Assembly: GCA_039105265.1 (NCBI GenBank)
Contig: JAPFFF010000059.1
Span: 124,001 to 188,000 of the forward strand
Reading direction: 5' to 3'
Source: Tritrichomonas musculus
Lineage: Eukaryota > Parabasalia > Tritrichomonadida > Tritrichomonadidae
DNA: 64,000 nt
The notes under the pieces are model-generated. The model searched no databases and had not been told where the DNA came from. It saw only the letters and a list, made by a program, of their open reading frames with translations. Made by a program: the position numbers and the translations under genes. Of this stretch, positions 33,166 to 44,147 are shown piece after piece. Positions within the stretch are counted from its first letter, which is position 1; every line of letters begins with the position of its first letter.

Positions 33166-33386
33166 AGTCAAATTTTTATGCTTTTATTTAAAAAAAAAAA
33201 AAAATCAATACTTTTATGTTACAAATTTTTTAACGATTCTTAGTTGTACTTTTGTGAGGAGACTTCAAAAAGTGGAAAATCCTCAGAAAAAATAATCTAA
33301 ATAAAATACAAAAAAAAAAAAAAAAAAAAAAATAATCTAAATAAAGAAAAGAAAGTTAAGAAAGTCCTACCGAATCATTTTAGGTT

Positions 33387-33498
33387 ACAAAATTTTTACC
33401 GATTCTTACCGCCAGCCGCGGGGTCTCGACTCGGCTTCGCTTCGCTCAGCCTCACTCGACGCCAGCTAGGAGGTATGTAGTCTCGGTAAAAATTATGT
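33387..33498. mobile_element. 112-bp GC-rich miniature element with short inverted ends
   Basis: The ends ACAAAATTTTTACCGA (33387-33402) and TCGGTAAAAATTATGT (33483-33498) are inverted repeats with one mismatch. Between them lies about 75 bases of strongly G/C-rich DNA (GCCAGCCGCGGGG, CGGCTTCGCTTCGCTC), in contrast to the AT-rich flanks. It codes for nothing. No clear target duplication was found. Confidence 0.5.
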
Positions 33499-34679
33499 AA
33501 AAATAAAAAAAGATTTGTTTTTTCAATTATTTTATTCTGATTATTTTTTCTGAATGATTTCCACTTTTTGAAGGTTCTTCAAATATCAATGTAAAAAACT
33601 ATTATTTTTTCCCATCAGATGTATTTTATCAGACTCAAATATATTTTTTTTGCCTCAAATTAGACTTCACTTTTTGTACCAACCTTGTTCTACAAAGAAC
33701 GATAGAAAAAATACAAGGTTTGTACAATGTATTTTTTATTGAAAATATTGAATACATAAAATAATCATATCTCTGAAAAAAGATAATATACTAAATAATT
33801 TTTTGTGAATAAATAAATTAGAAATTAAATTATTTTATAAAATCATTTTTGAAAAAATTAAAATGCAATTTTTAAAAATCATTTTTTGTAAAGGTGAAAT
33901 GATTGACCATTTTATAAAAAGCATATAATCACTCTGTGAGCCAGCCAATTCACATTACTCGAGATTTCTAGATTATTTACTATTATAATATTGTTTTATA
34001 AACTTTTAATTTCATTTTAACATATAAAACCAATACTAAAAAGCGATTATATAAAATATAAACTTAAGTGCGTCAAAAATTTAATTTTATCTGTTCATTG
34101 ATTTTTTTAATAAAATTTAATTTGAAAACTTGATATTTTTACCAAAAAAAAATGCAAATACAACAACCAAAATAGGGATTAAAGAATATAAACGTTAAAA
34201 AGTTACGTTAAGAAATTTGTGATGTGAAAAAAGTAAAGGCTACCTCAAATATATTTATTCCCCCTCAGATAAATATAATCCCTCTCAGATATTTTTTTAT
34301 CCTCTCAGTTATATTTTTTCCATTAATGTTTTAATTAATATCAATCATTTATAATTTTTTAATATCAGAAAGAAAAAACAATTACATGAGGTGAAATTTA
34401 TGTCAGAATGGCCCCGTAAAAACATTTTCAAAGGTACCCAAACTCTATTTTTTCGGACAATACCTTTTCTATATTATTAGATTATTTTATAAAAACTCAT
34501 ATTTATATATATTTAAAAATATTAAAATTTTATCTAATAATTTCCAGTATAAAAAGAAATTTAATTTTGTCTAATTTTGATTAGTTTACAAATTTTCAAA
34601 ATTGAAAAAGTTTTAAAATGATGGGTTAAAGCAAAGATCACCAATTCAATTTTACATCACCATTCAATTTTAATTCAAT
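33499..34679. other. AT-rich intergenic region with repeat fragments
   Basis: I see no gene. Around 34170-34240 lies an inverted copy of an ACGTTAA/GTGATGTG phrase that also occurs near 37157 and 50668. Repeated CCTCAGAT(A/T)A(A/T)AT phrases occur at 34255-34320. Confidence 0.45.
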
Positions 34680-34787
34680 AAAGTTAGGTGAAAAGTGTAA
34701 TTTTTAATAAATGCTCTTTTCACCTAAATTTTTGTATATATTTCTTTAAAATTTCTAATTTTTTGTTTACACTTTTCACCTAACTTT
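34680..34787. mobile_element. 108-bp foldback miniature element
   Basis: A perfect 21-base inverted repeat, AAAGTTAGGTGAAAAGTGTA plus A, bounds the element at 34680-34700 and 34767-34787. A third partial copy (TTTTCACCTAAATTTT) lies inside. No target duplication is clear. Confidence 0.55.
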
Positions 34788-36398
34788 TGATGTTTACGAC
34801 GATTTTCAATAACCGTCAAAGTCGTGCTCCTTTTTCAAAAATACAAAAATTCATCATAAAATAAATAATACCGCTAATTAAGAGCCGTTTCTAGAAGACT
34901 TAACAAAATATATTTTTTATCTAAAAAAAAAAAAAAAAGCTAATGTGATAATCGAACATTAAAACTTATTCAATTAAAAATGAATACAACTAATTCTATT
35001 ACGATAGTTTTTTTTTCAAAAAAAAATTTAGTTATATTTAAATGTTAACAAAAAGTTTAATAAGATTGAATATATTGATGACCATTTAATCAAACAAAAA
35101 GTTTTGCCGTGCGGATAATTCCGTTTTTTGTATTCAGTGTACCGTTTTACTTTTTTTCAAATAAACTATTCAAAAAAAGGTGAAGTTACCGTAATTTTTA
35201 TAACCGCCGAAGGTCTAAATTTTTCAAAAAGTAAAGATTAAAAATTCTAATTTCTTATGTACAGTAGTGTTTTTAATATGGTAACGGTATTTAAAGTGGT
35301 AACGCTTTTTTTTAGAAAAAAAAAATTTAAAAATACAAAATTTAATTTTTTTCAACATAAAACAGAGTTTATTTAAATTAAATTATATAATAATATTTAC
35401 CATCATTTATATGATATTAATCACAAGGTTGTGCATCTATATGTCTCAAATCACCAAAGTTTTTCGTCAATCAATGAAAAAAATTAAAGTATGACTATAA
35501 ACATGTACATCAAAGTAATATTTTATTTAAGAATATAAACATATTATACATTATGGGAATATTAATAATTATTAGTTAAATTTGTTAAAATAAAATTATT
35601 GACTATAAAAACGAGTATATCTTTATTTTTTTGGTGACCGTTTACTTTTCAAGATAAAGAATTGATTCATTTATCTTTAAAATGTTGTTATTTATAAATA
35701 ATATTTACAAAAACATATTTGCATTTAAAGATGTATTTAACTTATTAGAAGTCAGAGTTGATTTTCATTCTGAGACTTATTGAGAGAACTTTTTCATCAT
35801 CATTCAATTTTGTGCTATCTTTATCCCGACAACATAACAGATTACAGAAAATTACAAATTAAAAATTAGTTAAAAACTATTAAAACATATTTATATATTG
35901 ATATAATGCAATAAGATAATATGTTTTGCCCAAGATAATGGTTTATCTTCATTAATTGATAAACGTCCTAAATTATAAACGAACAGCAAAACTAATATTC
36001 AAATTTTGTTTTTTTAGACAATTTTTATCTCTTATGTTTCAGCATTTTATATACATATTTATTTCATTAATAAATTTCATTGATACTTTTTCAAATTCGA
36101 TTTTTAAGGAAAAAATAATCATATTATAATCATTAGATAATTCTTCGTTTTTTATTATCAAAATCATTGAATTGATAAAATATCGAACTAAAATTCGATA
36201 TTACATCCTTTTGATTCTTTTTGGTGAGAAAGAGAAAAATTACGAAATTTTTTTGCTTACAACATTGTATTTTTCTATTTTTGAGATCATTATAAGAATA
36301 GGAAACTTCTAGTCTAGATTATTACTTTTATGTTATTATTTTAATAATATAGTGCAATAAACTACATATTTATATAATAAAGATAAATTGATCAATCT

Positions 36399-36925
36399 CT
36401 AGGCTTTTGTGTCCAAACGAGTTTGTATTCAAAAAGTATCCAATGGATACTCATTTTTGTTCGTTATTTTTTGAGAGAATTTGAGTATCCAAAATAGCCA
36501 AAATGGACACTTTAATTCAATCTTGGATACACCTTTCAATTTTCATTGATTATTTTGAATGTATATTTTGTTTGACCAATTATATCGCTCCAAATTTACA
36601 TTGAATTTTATTTTTTATTTCAAATGTTGATCTTCTTGGTCAAAATCATTCTTAGTGAATTTGAAAAGTTTATAATTTATATTTGAGAGGTTTTTTAAAA
36701 ATTAAGAATAGTAGGTGTTTAAGACATTTATTATTGCTTTTTTTCTGATATTAATGAGTTTATTAAAGGAAAAAAAAAGTATCCAATAAAAAATTTTTTG
36801 GATACTTCAACACAAATCTTTGAATAAAATACCAAATAAAAAAGCAGTTTTATGTCCACAAAAAGTGACAGCTTTTTACAAAAAGTCGAAAATGGACACT
36901 CAGTTCACTGGATACAAAAGCCTAG
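36399..36925. mobile_element. hAT-like non-autonomous element, 527 bp
   Basis: The ends CTAGGCTTTTGTGTCCA and TGGATACAAAAGCCTAG are inverted repeats with few mismatches. An exact 8-bp duplication ATCAATCT flanks it (36391-36398 and 36926-36933), the target size of hAT elements. TGGATAC and GTATCC motifs recur inside near both ends, like subterminal transposase sites. There is no coding frame. It is nested in the mariner-like element. Confidence 0.8.
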
Positions 36926-37689
36926 ATCAATCTTCTAATTTAGGTTATAATTCAATTTATTTTGAGCCATTCAAAGCATATTCATTTTAACTATAAAAAG
37001 CATTATGCTTGAGTTAATAATAAATAGTATAGTATTATAATCATAATCTTCTAATATACAATCAAATATAAAAAGGATTTAAGGAAATAATCAAAAGCAC
37101 TCAGAAGTATTTTTTATTTTGTATAAACACTTATGAAAATGGTTACATTTTTTTAATCTTTACTTTTTTTACATCACATTTTTATTAACGTAACATTTTA
37201 ACGTAACTTTTTATAAAATCAAAAATTTTGATGTAAATCAGTTATTTATGTTTAAAACAATATTTTTACTCATAATCTAAAGATAAAAACTATTTTTCAT
37301 TAACTCTTGCTAATTTTGATCAAAAAACCATGTTATCGCAGATGATTATATCTGATAGATATAATTAGAAGCAAAATATCATAGAAAAAAAGGTTTTGTA
37401 CGTCGGTACTATTATAAAATAATTCAAATGCATCGAATAAATAAATCAAAACGATTTAGCCAATCATAATAAGTCGAAATAAAATCAGAATTTTATAATA
37501 AATATAAAGTGCCATTTTACACCATCAAAAGAATGATCAAAGAAATAACAAAGTTTTAATAATTTATTAGCAATAATAAATGAATAAAAATTATTTCTGC
37601 TTTATATTCATGCTTTTTTTATTATAATTGATTAAATTTTTGAAGATAAAAGTATTTCTCAAATAAAAAAATAAACGGAAAATTACATA

Positions 37690-39081
37690 CAGTAAGGTTG
37701 TAAAATTCAAAAACGTCTCAAAAGAGGAAAATCTACTTTTTCATAGAAAACGATTAAAATGAATTTAAAATAAAAGTCAAAATAACGAATTTAATTCAAA
37801 TTTGGATTTTCCTTTATAGCGTTGCAAAAATGGAAAATCCACTTTTTGAATGAGGCTCATTTTTTCATATAGAGATAGGAAAGCACTATTTGATGAATAT
37901 AATGTCGCAAACAGCTGTGTGATAAACTTAATCATGGAAATATTATTTCTTAAAATGGTAGGTTTAGACAAGATTTTCTCTCTATTTCTTTATTTCTTTC
38001 ATTTTTTAATATATATTAATTAGTATAAAATTTTTCAAAGTTCGATATTGCACTGATTTAAATCTTTTAAAAAATAGTCCTTATGATATATTTTGTATCC
38101 AATAATAAATTAATCAGCTCAAAATAATATTATGTTAACTTTTATCTGGAAATATCATAAATATTATTTTATTTTTTCTGTTAAATTAAATGTTTCCAAA
38201 CTAATAATTTAATATTTTATTTATTTAACTGTTTTTCAAATAATAATTAATCATATAATTATTTCTTATGAAGTTATTCTTGCTTTAGATATTTTTATTT
38301 CATGAATTTTTTGTGAACATTTGAAATGGTTATTTTATGAATTTATCAATTACCTTGAAATGTTAAAAATCACTTTTTTTAACGATCAATCTTTTGCGGG
38401 GCTGGAACCAGCCCCGTAAAAGATTGATCGTTATGGGGGCGAAGCCCCCATTAAAAACATTTAAAATTTTTTCATTCTTTTAAGATTATATTACATTTGA
38501 ATTATGTATTTAAATCAGCAATTATTTAATTAATTCCAATATTCATTAATATAATAACCTTCTAACTTTTTAAGACGCTCTTTTGAAATTTTATACTTTT
38601 TTCTTAAATTTTTATAAATTTGATCTCTCATATAAAATATCCTAAGCCACTAGATATACATACTTAATAAAATCTTTTTTTTAGTATCTAATTTGACTGG
38701 ATTTCATTCATATCTAAAAACTCAATCATATTTCGTTATTTCTAAAATTTTTCTTATTAACCAATATAAAATATCGTGGCAACAGCACTTTTTTATAATA
38801 TTTTCATAAAGATGATATCTTTAATCATTTTCAAATTTGGATCATATTTCACACTTATGCATTTCTTTAATCATTAGCATACTTCACACTTATGACAAAT
38901 TTATTAATCATTAAAAATAAATAGATAATAAAAAACAAATGTTTCATTTAATAATAATTTTAACTTTTTAAGAGGCTATTTGGCAATATTGTGACAGCTT
39001 TTCTAGTTATTAATGAAAATTTTTTTCTCAAAAAGTCGATTTTCCTATTTTGAAACGTTTTCCAATTTTGAAACCTTACTG
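37690..39081. mobile_element. Second mariner-like non-autonomous element, 1392 bp
   Basis: Ends CAGTAAGGTT...AACCTTACTG, flanked by TA inside a CATA/TATG context. The inverted arms extend about 60 bases at roughly 80 percent identity, with GGAAAAT(C)-ACTTTTT motifs. A further copy of that motif lies at 37825-37850. There is no coding frame. It is nested in the 35262-39522 element and contains a G/C-rich double hairpin. Confidence 0.65.
38381..38451. other. GC-rich double hairpin
   Basis: 25-base arms (38381-38405 and 38408-38432) pair with one mismatch around a 2-base spacer: AACGATCAATCTTTTGCGGG and so on. Directly after it ATGGGGGC-GAA-GCCCCCAT forms a second hairpin (38433-38451). The surroundings are very AT-rich. 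It could be a tiny foldback element or a structured RNA. Confidence 0.75.
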
Positions 39082-41284
39082 TATGTATTTACATATGTAA
39101 TTTCTATCGTCCTGTGTAATTACATTGTATATACAAAAAGTAATGATTACATTTTTTAAATAATTTTTATTTTTCAAAAGAAAGTATTTATCATTTATAA
39201 TTAAATGATGAAAAAATTGTGAATGATAAATAGATACTAAACTAATTATATAAGAAAATATCCAAAATTTTAAAAAGGTAATGAAGTAATTTGATTTTAA
39301 CTTTTTTAATTGGTTGACGAAAAACTTTAGTGATTTGAGACATATGGATGCACAACCTTGTGATTAATATCATATAAATGATGGTAAATATTATTATATA
39401 ATTTAATTTAAATAAACTCTGTTTTATGTTGAAAAAAATTAAATTTTGTATTTTTAAATTTTTTTTTTCTAAAAAAAAGCGTTACCACTTTAAATACCGT
39501 TACCATATTAAAAACACTACTGTAATGAACTAAACAGGTTGTAAATAGTATCAAACAATTATATATATGATAAGGATTTAAAATATGCTATTAAAATTTT
39601 AGTAAGTCTTAAAATCACCAACTTTTTGCTTTCAACAAATTGAAAGAAAAGAGTTTGTATACCTTTAAGGGTAAAGTTGGCTTTTCTCAACTTTTTTCCA
39701 CTTTTTGTAATATCTTTCAAAATATTCTATGAGTTTTTGCTAATGGCAAATCTGATATTTCATTAAAATATAAAAAATTTATATATTTCTTATCAAATCA
39801 ACGTTTAATCATTTTTTATTTTATCCATTAAGATTATCATGTATAATCTTAATTTAAAAAAATATAATTAATTTAAGATTAATTTTTTAAATAAGAATAT
39901 TCTTGTTTAGATAGTTTTTTTCGAATTTCTATTTTCTCAAATAATTGAATAAAAAAAATTTCTTTCAAAAAATTGTGAACCAATTTCTCTCATCGAAAAA
40001 CAGTTTTATTGAATCAATATGAAAATAAAAAAGATATTTGTAATGAAATTTTTTATGGAATACCTTATAATTTTAAAATTATTTAATTTCGTAAATAAAA
40101 GGATTTATTCGGAAATTTTATAAAAACATTGGTATGGATTCAGCAAAAATATATAGCTATTTCAATTGATAAATGGTTATTATAATACTTTTTCTATTCA
40201 ATCAACCAATTAAATATAGAAAAAAAATAGTTTTTGCAGTTTAATTAATTATTATGTCTATTAGCTGATATTATATATATAAATTATGATAAATTTATTG
40301 AGATAAAAACATTTTTTATCTTATAATTTTGAATAAATAATTTTTTTATTTCCATATTCATTATATTATTAATATTTAATATATAATATATATATATTAT
40401 TATATATAAATTAATATAATAATTATAATAATTTTTGCTTTTTTAATAATAAGATATGATAAATATTTTTTTTTTTTTTTTGATTTTATTCAACTTTTCA
40501 ACCTTTTCAATATTTTCAAAAACAAACTTATTTGAAAGTGCCAATTTTTCATTTTACACGCAATTATATTCCTTAATTTTATGTATATATCAAATACTAC
40601 ATAAAATATAATAGGAAAAATCCATCAAATCAAAAAATCACAGAAATATCAATATTCAATTTTCTCCATGATTCAAATTTTCTAATTTTTAATGGGCCAT
40701 TTTATTATAATAAATGCTATTAATTATATTTTCCTAGTACAAATCCAAAAAGTTTCCTATTCGAGAAGAGCCGACTTGCTAACATCAAAATTTTCATGAT
40801 AAAATTTTCAAATAATTTTATTGCATTTTAAAACAAATATTTTTCTTAATGAATATTGAATATCAATTTAAAATATTCGTATGAAAAATATATATCAACC
40901 AATATCAATTGAATTAAGTAGAAAAAATATTTTTTTCGAAATTGAAGAAAAAAAAAGCATTGTAATTCAGTCTGCTTCAAATTAAATATGATAAAAACAA
41001 ATGATTCCCCTTGTATATATGTTTAAAAATAGAAATATGCACTTTTTTTAGTAAAAAAATGTTTTCTTGATATTTTTTGGATTATGATATTTTCATTTTT
41101 TATTTTTTTCATGATTTGGACCATTTTTTGTTATATATCCAAAATTCAGAATATTTTACATTACGTTGTAATGCTTTTTTGTACAAAAATTGATTTGATA
41201 GCTCTGTGGAGCTCTTTTTTTCTGTTCATTTGAATGCCCCTCAGAAAAGATTGAATTTACATAGAAATAAATTCAATCATCATA

Positions 41285-41539
41285 AGTAGTTAGGTTAAGG
41301 GGGGCTACGCTCGGAACTCGCTCCGCCCGCCCTTAACACCTTTCAGAAGCCCCTCCAACGCCCTCAGGACCCCTTACCAGAGCTCTAAAAATGAAGTTTG
41401 TAAACGCTGCACTATAATTATAGTGAGTTAATGATATACCTGAGTTAGTTCTTCCCGTATAGCGCTAGTAACCGATATATCGCCCTCTAAAACCCCTATT
41501 TTCGAAATCTCTATAAATAACCCCAAACGTATTTTATAA
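41285..41539 (+). repeat. Left terminal inverted repeat of the 3.1-kb element
   Basis: Exact inverted match to 44148-44402. The outer 120 bases are G/C-rich (GGGGGGCTACGCTCGG, CTCGCTCCGCCCGCCC); the inner half holds the palindrome CACTATAATTATAGTG and TCGCCCTCTAAAACCCC. It ends 31 bases before the first gene, so it probably includes that gene's promoter. Confidence 0.95.
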
Positions 41540-41557
41540 AAAATTTTTATTCCGTAT

Positions 41558-41563
41558 TCATAT
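41558..41563 (+). promoter_or_regulatory. Initiator-like site before the first gene of the 3.1-kb element
   Basis: TCATAT, 7 bases before the ATG at 41571, fits the TCA(+1)YWY trichomonad initiator. It suggests the element is transcribed by host machinery. Confidence 0.45.
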
Positions 41564-41570
41564 TAATAAT

Positions 41571-41837
41571 ATGTCTACAGAAATTCAATTCGACATCGAT
41601 GGATTCTACGACTACGTAGATGACATCAACTGTATTCAGTCCGTCGACGATATCCTCGAATATCTTCGTGAGTACCTCGACTCAGTAGATATCGATAGGG
41701 ATTTCAACGTACACAACATCATCGATCTCGATATCGATGAGAACCTCAGTGCTGCGTACTACGACGACGAAGCTATGGACTTGAAGATAGAGACTATCAA
41801 CAACGTCATTCGATTGCTATTGACTGACGACCTCTAA
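41571..41837 (+). CDS. Small very acidic protein of the 3.1-kb element, unknown
   Basis: An 88-residue frame 31 bases inside the left inverted repeat. Roughly a third of its residues are Asp or Glu (DIDGFYDYVDDIN, DSVDIDRDF, DLDIDENLSAAYYDDEAMD) and there are very few basic residues. Predicted mostly helical. I recognise no family. Such acidity could mean a DNA mimic or a partner of a basic protein, but this is speculation. Codon use includes more C/G-ending codons (GAC, ATC, CTC) than host genes. Confidence 0.65.
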   Translation: MSTEIQFDIDGFYDYVDDINCIQSVDDILEYLREYLDSVDIDRDFNVHNIIDLDIDENLSAAYYDDEAMDLKIETINNVIRLLLTDDL

Positions 41838-41865
41838 ATATAAATTTTATTTTTGATTTATATAA

Positions 41866-42045
41866 ATGAGCGATACTGGATTAATTGTATTAGATGGTGT
41901 CGAACAAGAATATCATAAACAAATCGACTATCATATTATTATCAATATCGATATACCTCATAAAGAATATGAGAATGTTAAAGATATTAATGTTAACATA
42001 AACGTGAATTTTAACGAGAAAAATAATGATTATTCGATGAACTAA
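41866..42045 (+). CDS. 59-residue protein of the 3.1-kb element, unknown
   Basis: A short frame from ATG 41866 to TAA 42045, 28 bases after the acidic protein and on the same strand. It starts MSDTGLIVLDGVEQEYHKQI and continues with alternating Ile/Asn/Asp/Val that suggest beta strands. I recognise no family. Its spacing and strand suggest a real gene. Confidence 0.45.
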   Translation: MSDTGLIVLDGVEQEYHKQIDYHIIINIDIPHKEYENVKDINVNINVNFNEKNNDYSMN

Positions 42046-42091
42046 ATTAATTATCGTTAGGCTATCGAAATTATTTTTTTATTTCATTGAA

Positions 42092-42514
42092 ATGAGTAGT
42101 TTATTAAGTAAATTATCGAAGTCTGAGATATTATCTCTACCCGGATTTAATAAATATAAATCCTATACTGTTAAAGATTTGAAGCTTGTATTAAAGAAAA
42201 ATATTAAAGAATTCGGTATTGATTTCAGAGGTGTACGCGTTAGTGATTACGTTAAGAAATATAAAGAGATAGAGAAGAAACGAAGATATGATGATGATGA
42301 ATTATTCAATCGTATGTCATCAATGAAACGTCAACAACAGAAACAACGTCAAAGTCATGAACATTATAAAATTAATCGGGATATTGATATCATCGTTATC
42401 GTAACACTCAATCCAAAACGAATCACCGTTATCATTAATCTTATAATATTTAATGTTTTCGAATGTCTCGTTAGTTTTACCTATGATATTATGATTCGAT
42501 TGACTCGCGAATGA
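42092..42514 (+). CDS. Basic protein of the 3.1-kb element, possible SAP-like N-terminus
   Basis: A 140-residue frame. Residues 1-60 (SKSEILSLPGFNKYKSYTVK..., then VSDYVKKYKEIEKKRRYDD) form two helices with a turn that could be a SAP-like or other DNA-binding fold, followed by a Gln/Arg-rich stretch (KRQQQKQRQ). The last 55 codons lie antisense to the end of the 470-residue gene and look hydrophobic and less protein-like. A TCATTG initiator-like site is 8 bases upstream. Family unknown. Confidence 0.55.
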   Translation: MSSLLSKLSKSEILSLPGFNKYKSYTVKDLKLVLKKNIKEFGIDFRGVRVSDYVKKYKEIEKKRRYDDDELFNRMSSMKRQQQKQRQSHEHYKINRDIDIIVIVTLNPKRITVIINLIIFNVFECLVSFTYDIMIRLTRE

Positions 42515-43732
42515 CGCAGCAATTCTACAATCTATATCGGTTCTGATGTTATGAAAGTATAGATTTCGATGATATTTACATATATACTCAGTCGGATTTT
42601 GATTTTTACTAGATCCGATATTAAGAAAATTCCGTGTATCTAAATCGAATACAAAACACTTACTATCAAATGATACATCTCCCTCATTAAATATATATGG
42701 ATACCTATAATCTGTTTTATCATCATCATTATTCCATTTATATGCACTATTATATGATTCGTCATTATTAGGAGTAATCAAATAATCACAGTAGTAATCA
42801 TCATCAGACTTCTCGAATACTAATTGTTTCATTTGTTTATAACTGTAATTGAATATATCAACATCTTCACTAGTGATATAGAAAGGTATATCATATCCAA
42901 TTAAATCACTAAATTGCCATATCATTAAATCATAATCATCACGAATACTATTTAATTGATTTATTTTATTTACGAGTTCATCGGGAGAACTACTATAATA
43001 TTTAAATATTTCGTCATGCATATATTTATATAAATTCATTCTATTAATGCATTTTATTAATTTATTTCGAATATCATTCCATGTATCATTTTCATCAATC
43101 GTTATGTTAATAGGAATACGAAACACATTAATTTCATCAGGTTTCATATTAGTTAAACGAATCTCTATTTGATTTTCAATACCTTCGCTATTATTCAATT
43201 CATCATTAATATCTTCTATTTCTTTAGATTCTAATGCATATCTCATAAACATATACAACTCATTATATTTTAATACAGACTTCATTACATCAATTTTCTC
43301 AATACGATCTAATCGATAATAGTATTTATGATATGTATTTTGAGATTTTTCATTGATTTCTTCTTTTAAACTTTTCTTTGTCGAAATATTAATATAATTC
43401 CAAAACACATCAGGAAGATTATCTAATAAACGATCCATTAGATCAATCAAGTAAGCGACTTTACTCTCAGTGAACCCCTCATCGAACGTTTCTTTTTTAT
43501 ATTTTCGCACGTATAATATAAAATTCAGTGTTTTATGTTTACGCTTTATACTAATATTTCGAATACCAATTATTTTTTCATTAACATTAGATGTGTTCCA
43601 TTCAGGAGGATACTTAAAATTAATTCTGTTAGAGTATACTTCATCTACAACTCCGTCAATTGATGAGTTATAAGTAGTTTCCAATGGTAAATGCACTTGA
43701 TCATCAACCTGCACGTCTCTTCTGTAACTCAT
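42320..43732 (-). CDS. Largest protein of the 3.1-kb element (470 residues), unknown, possible capsid-like relation
   Basis: An open frame filling nearly half of the element. The N-terminus has a beta-rich phrase (NFKYPPEWNTSNVNEKIIGI, then KTLNFILYVRKY) that faintly recalls structural proteins of Polinton-like elements; the middle is helical and acidic; the C-terminus has FVFDLDTRNFLNIGSSKNQ and CKYHRNLYFHNIRTDIDCR. I cannot assign a family, and the capsid idea is weak. No HNH, DDE, rolling-circle or polymerase motif is visible. It overlaps the convergent basic gene by 195 bases. The frame looks whole. Confidence 0.65.
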   Translation of the reverse strand: MSYRRDVQVDDQVHLPLETTYNSSIDGVVDEVYSNRINFKYPPEWNTSNVNEKIIGIRNISIKRKHKTLNFILYVRKYKKETFDEGFTESKVAYLIDLMDRLLDNLPDVFWNYINISTKKSLKEEINEKSQNTYHKYYYRLDRIEKIDVMKSVLKYNELYMFMRYALESKEIEDINDELNNSEGIENQIEIRLTNMKPDEINVFRIPINITIDENDTWNDIRNKLIKCINRMNLYKYMHDEIFKYYSSSPDELVNKINQLNSIRDDYDLMIWQFSDLIGYDIPFYITSEDVDIFNYSYKQMKQLVFEKSDDDYYCDYLITPNNDESYNSAYKWNNDDDKTDYRYPYIFNEGDVSFDSKCFVFDLDTRNFLNIGSSKNQNPTEYICKYHRNLYFHNIRTDIDCRIAASFASQSNHNIIGKTNETFENIKYYKINDNGDSFWIECYDNDDINIPINFIMFMTLTLFLLLTFH

Positions 43733-43785
43733 TTAATTTATGAAAAATAAAGCTTAGCTTTGGAAGAGAAAAATAAATTATTCAT

Positions 43786-44124
43786 TTAACGATACTTCTT
43801 AGGTAATTCTATCTTTCGCATATTCTTTATAAACTTAATTAAGTAATCATTAACGCAAAAGCTACATCGTTTATTCATATCATCAACTAAACAATATATA
43901 TGAGTATCTTCACCTCTCTCATGATAACTTAATGATCCATAACCTGATTGATATACCTGTCGATTACTCTCACTGAAGAAGTAAATTCTCTTACTAAATC
44001 TATGTGTTCCATCGCAAGTAAACATAATTCTCTTAATATCACTTGGGAATTTATCAGGGGTAATGAATTGATATGACTCAGGTTTACACTCGAAATCATC
44101 ATAATATTTGAAATATTCACTCAT
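43786..44124 (-). CDS. 112-residue protein of the 3.1-kb element, unknown
   Basis: Starts 24 bases inside the right inverted repeat and runs inward, 53 bases before the 470-residue gene on the same strand. It contains CDGTHRFSKRIYFFSESNRQ and a cluster CSFCVNDYL near the C-terminus that, with an earlier Cys, might bind zinc. I recognise no family. Confidence 0.6.
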   Translation of the reverse strand: MSEYFKYYDDFECKPESYQFITPDKFPSDIKRIMFTCDGTHRFSKRIYFFSESNRQVYQSGYGSLSYHERGEDTHIYCLVDDMNKRCSFCVNDYLIKFIKNMRKIELPKKYR

Positions 44125-44147
44125 TTAAGATAGGAATAAAATAATTA

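Larger units (their letters stand above)
35262..39522. mobile_element. Mariner-like element with long inverted ends, non-coding and carrying nested insertions
   Basis: Arms of about 214 bases (35262-35475 and 39309-39522) are inverted copies with about three mismatches. The ends read CAGTAGTG...CACTACTG and are flanked by TA, the Tc1/mariner target. The 4.3-kb interior has no transposase frame; it holds a hAT-like miniature element and a second mariner-like element. Near-identical arms around a decayed interior suggest a non-autonomous element or a recent insertion that collected others. Confidence 0.75.

Noticed and set aside
33391-33494. GC-rich stretch considered as a structured RNA or bacterial insert
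   Set aside because: Short inverted ends and small size fit a miniature element better; no RNA family pattern or gene is visible.
37777-37971. 64-codon minus-strand frame inside the second mariner-like element
   Set aside because: It lies over subterminal repeats of the element and shows no transposase motif such as DDE/D.
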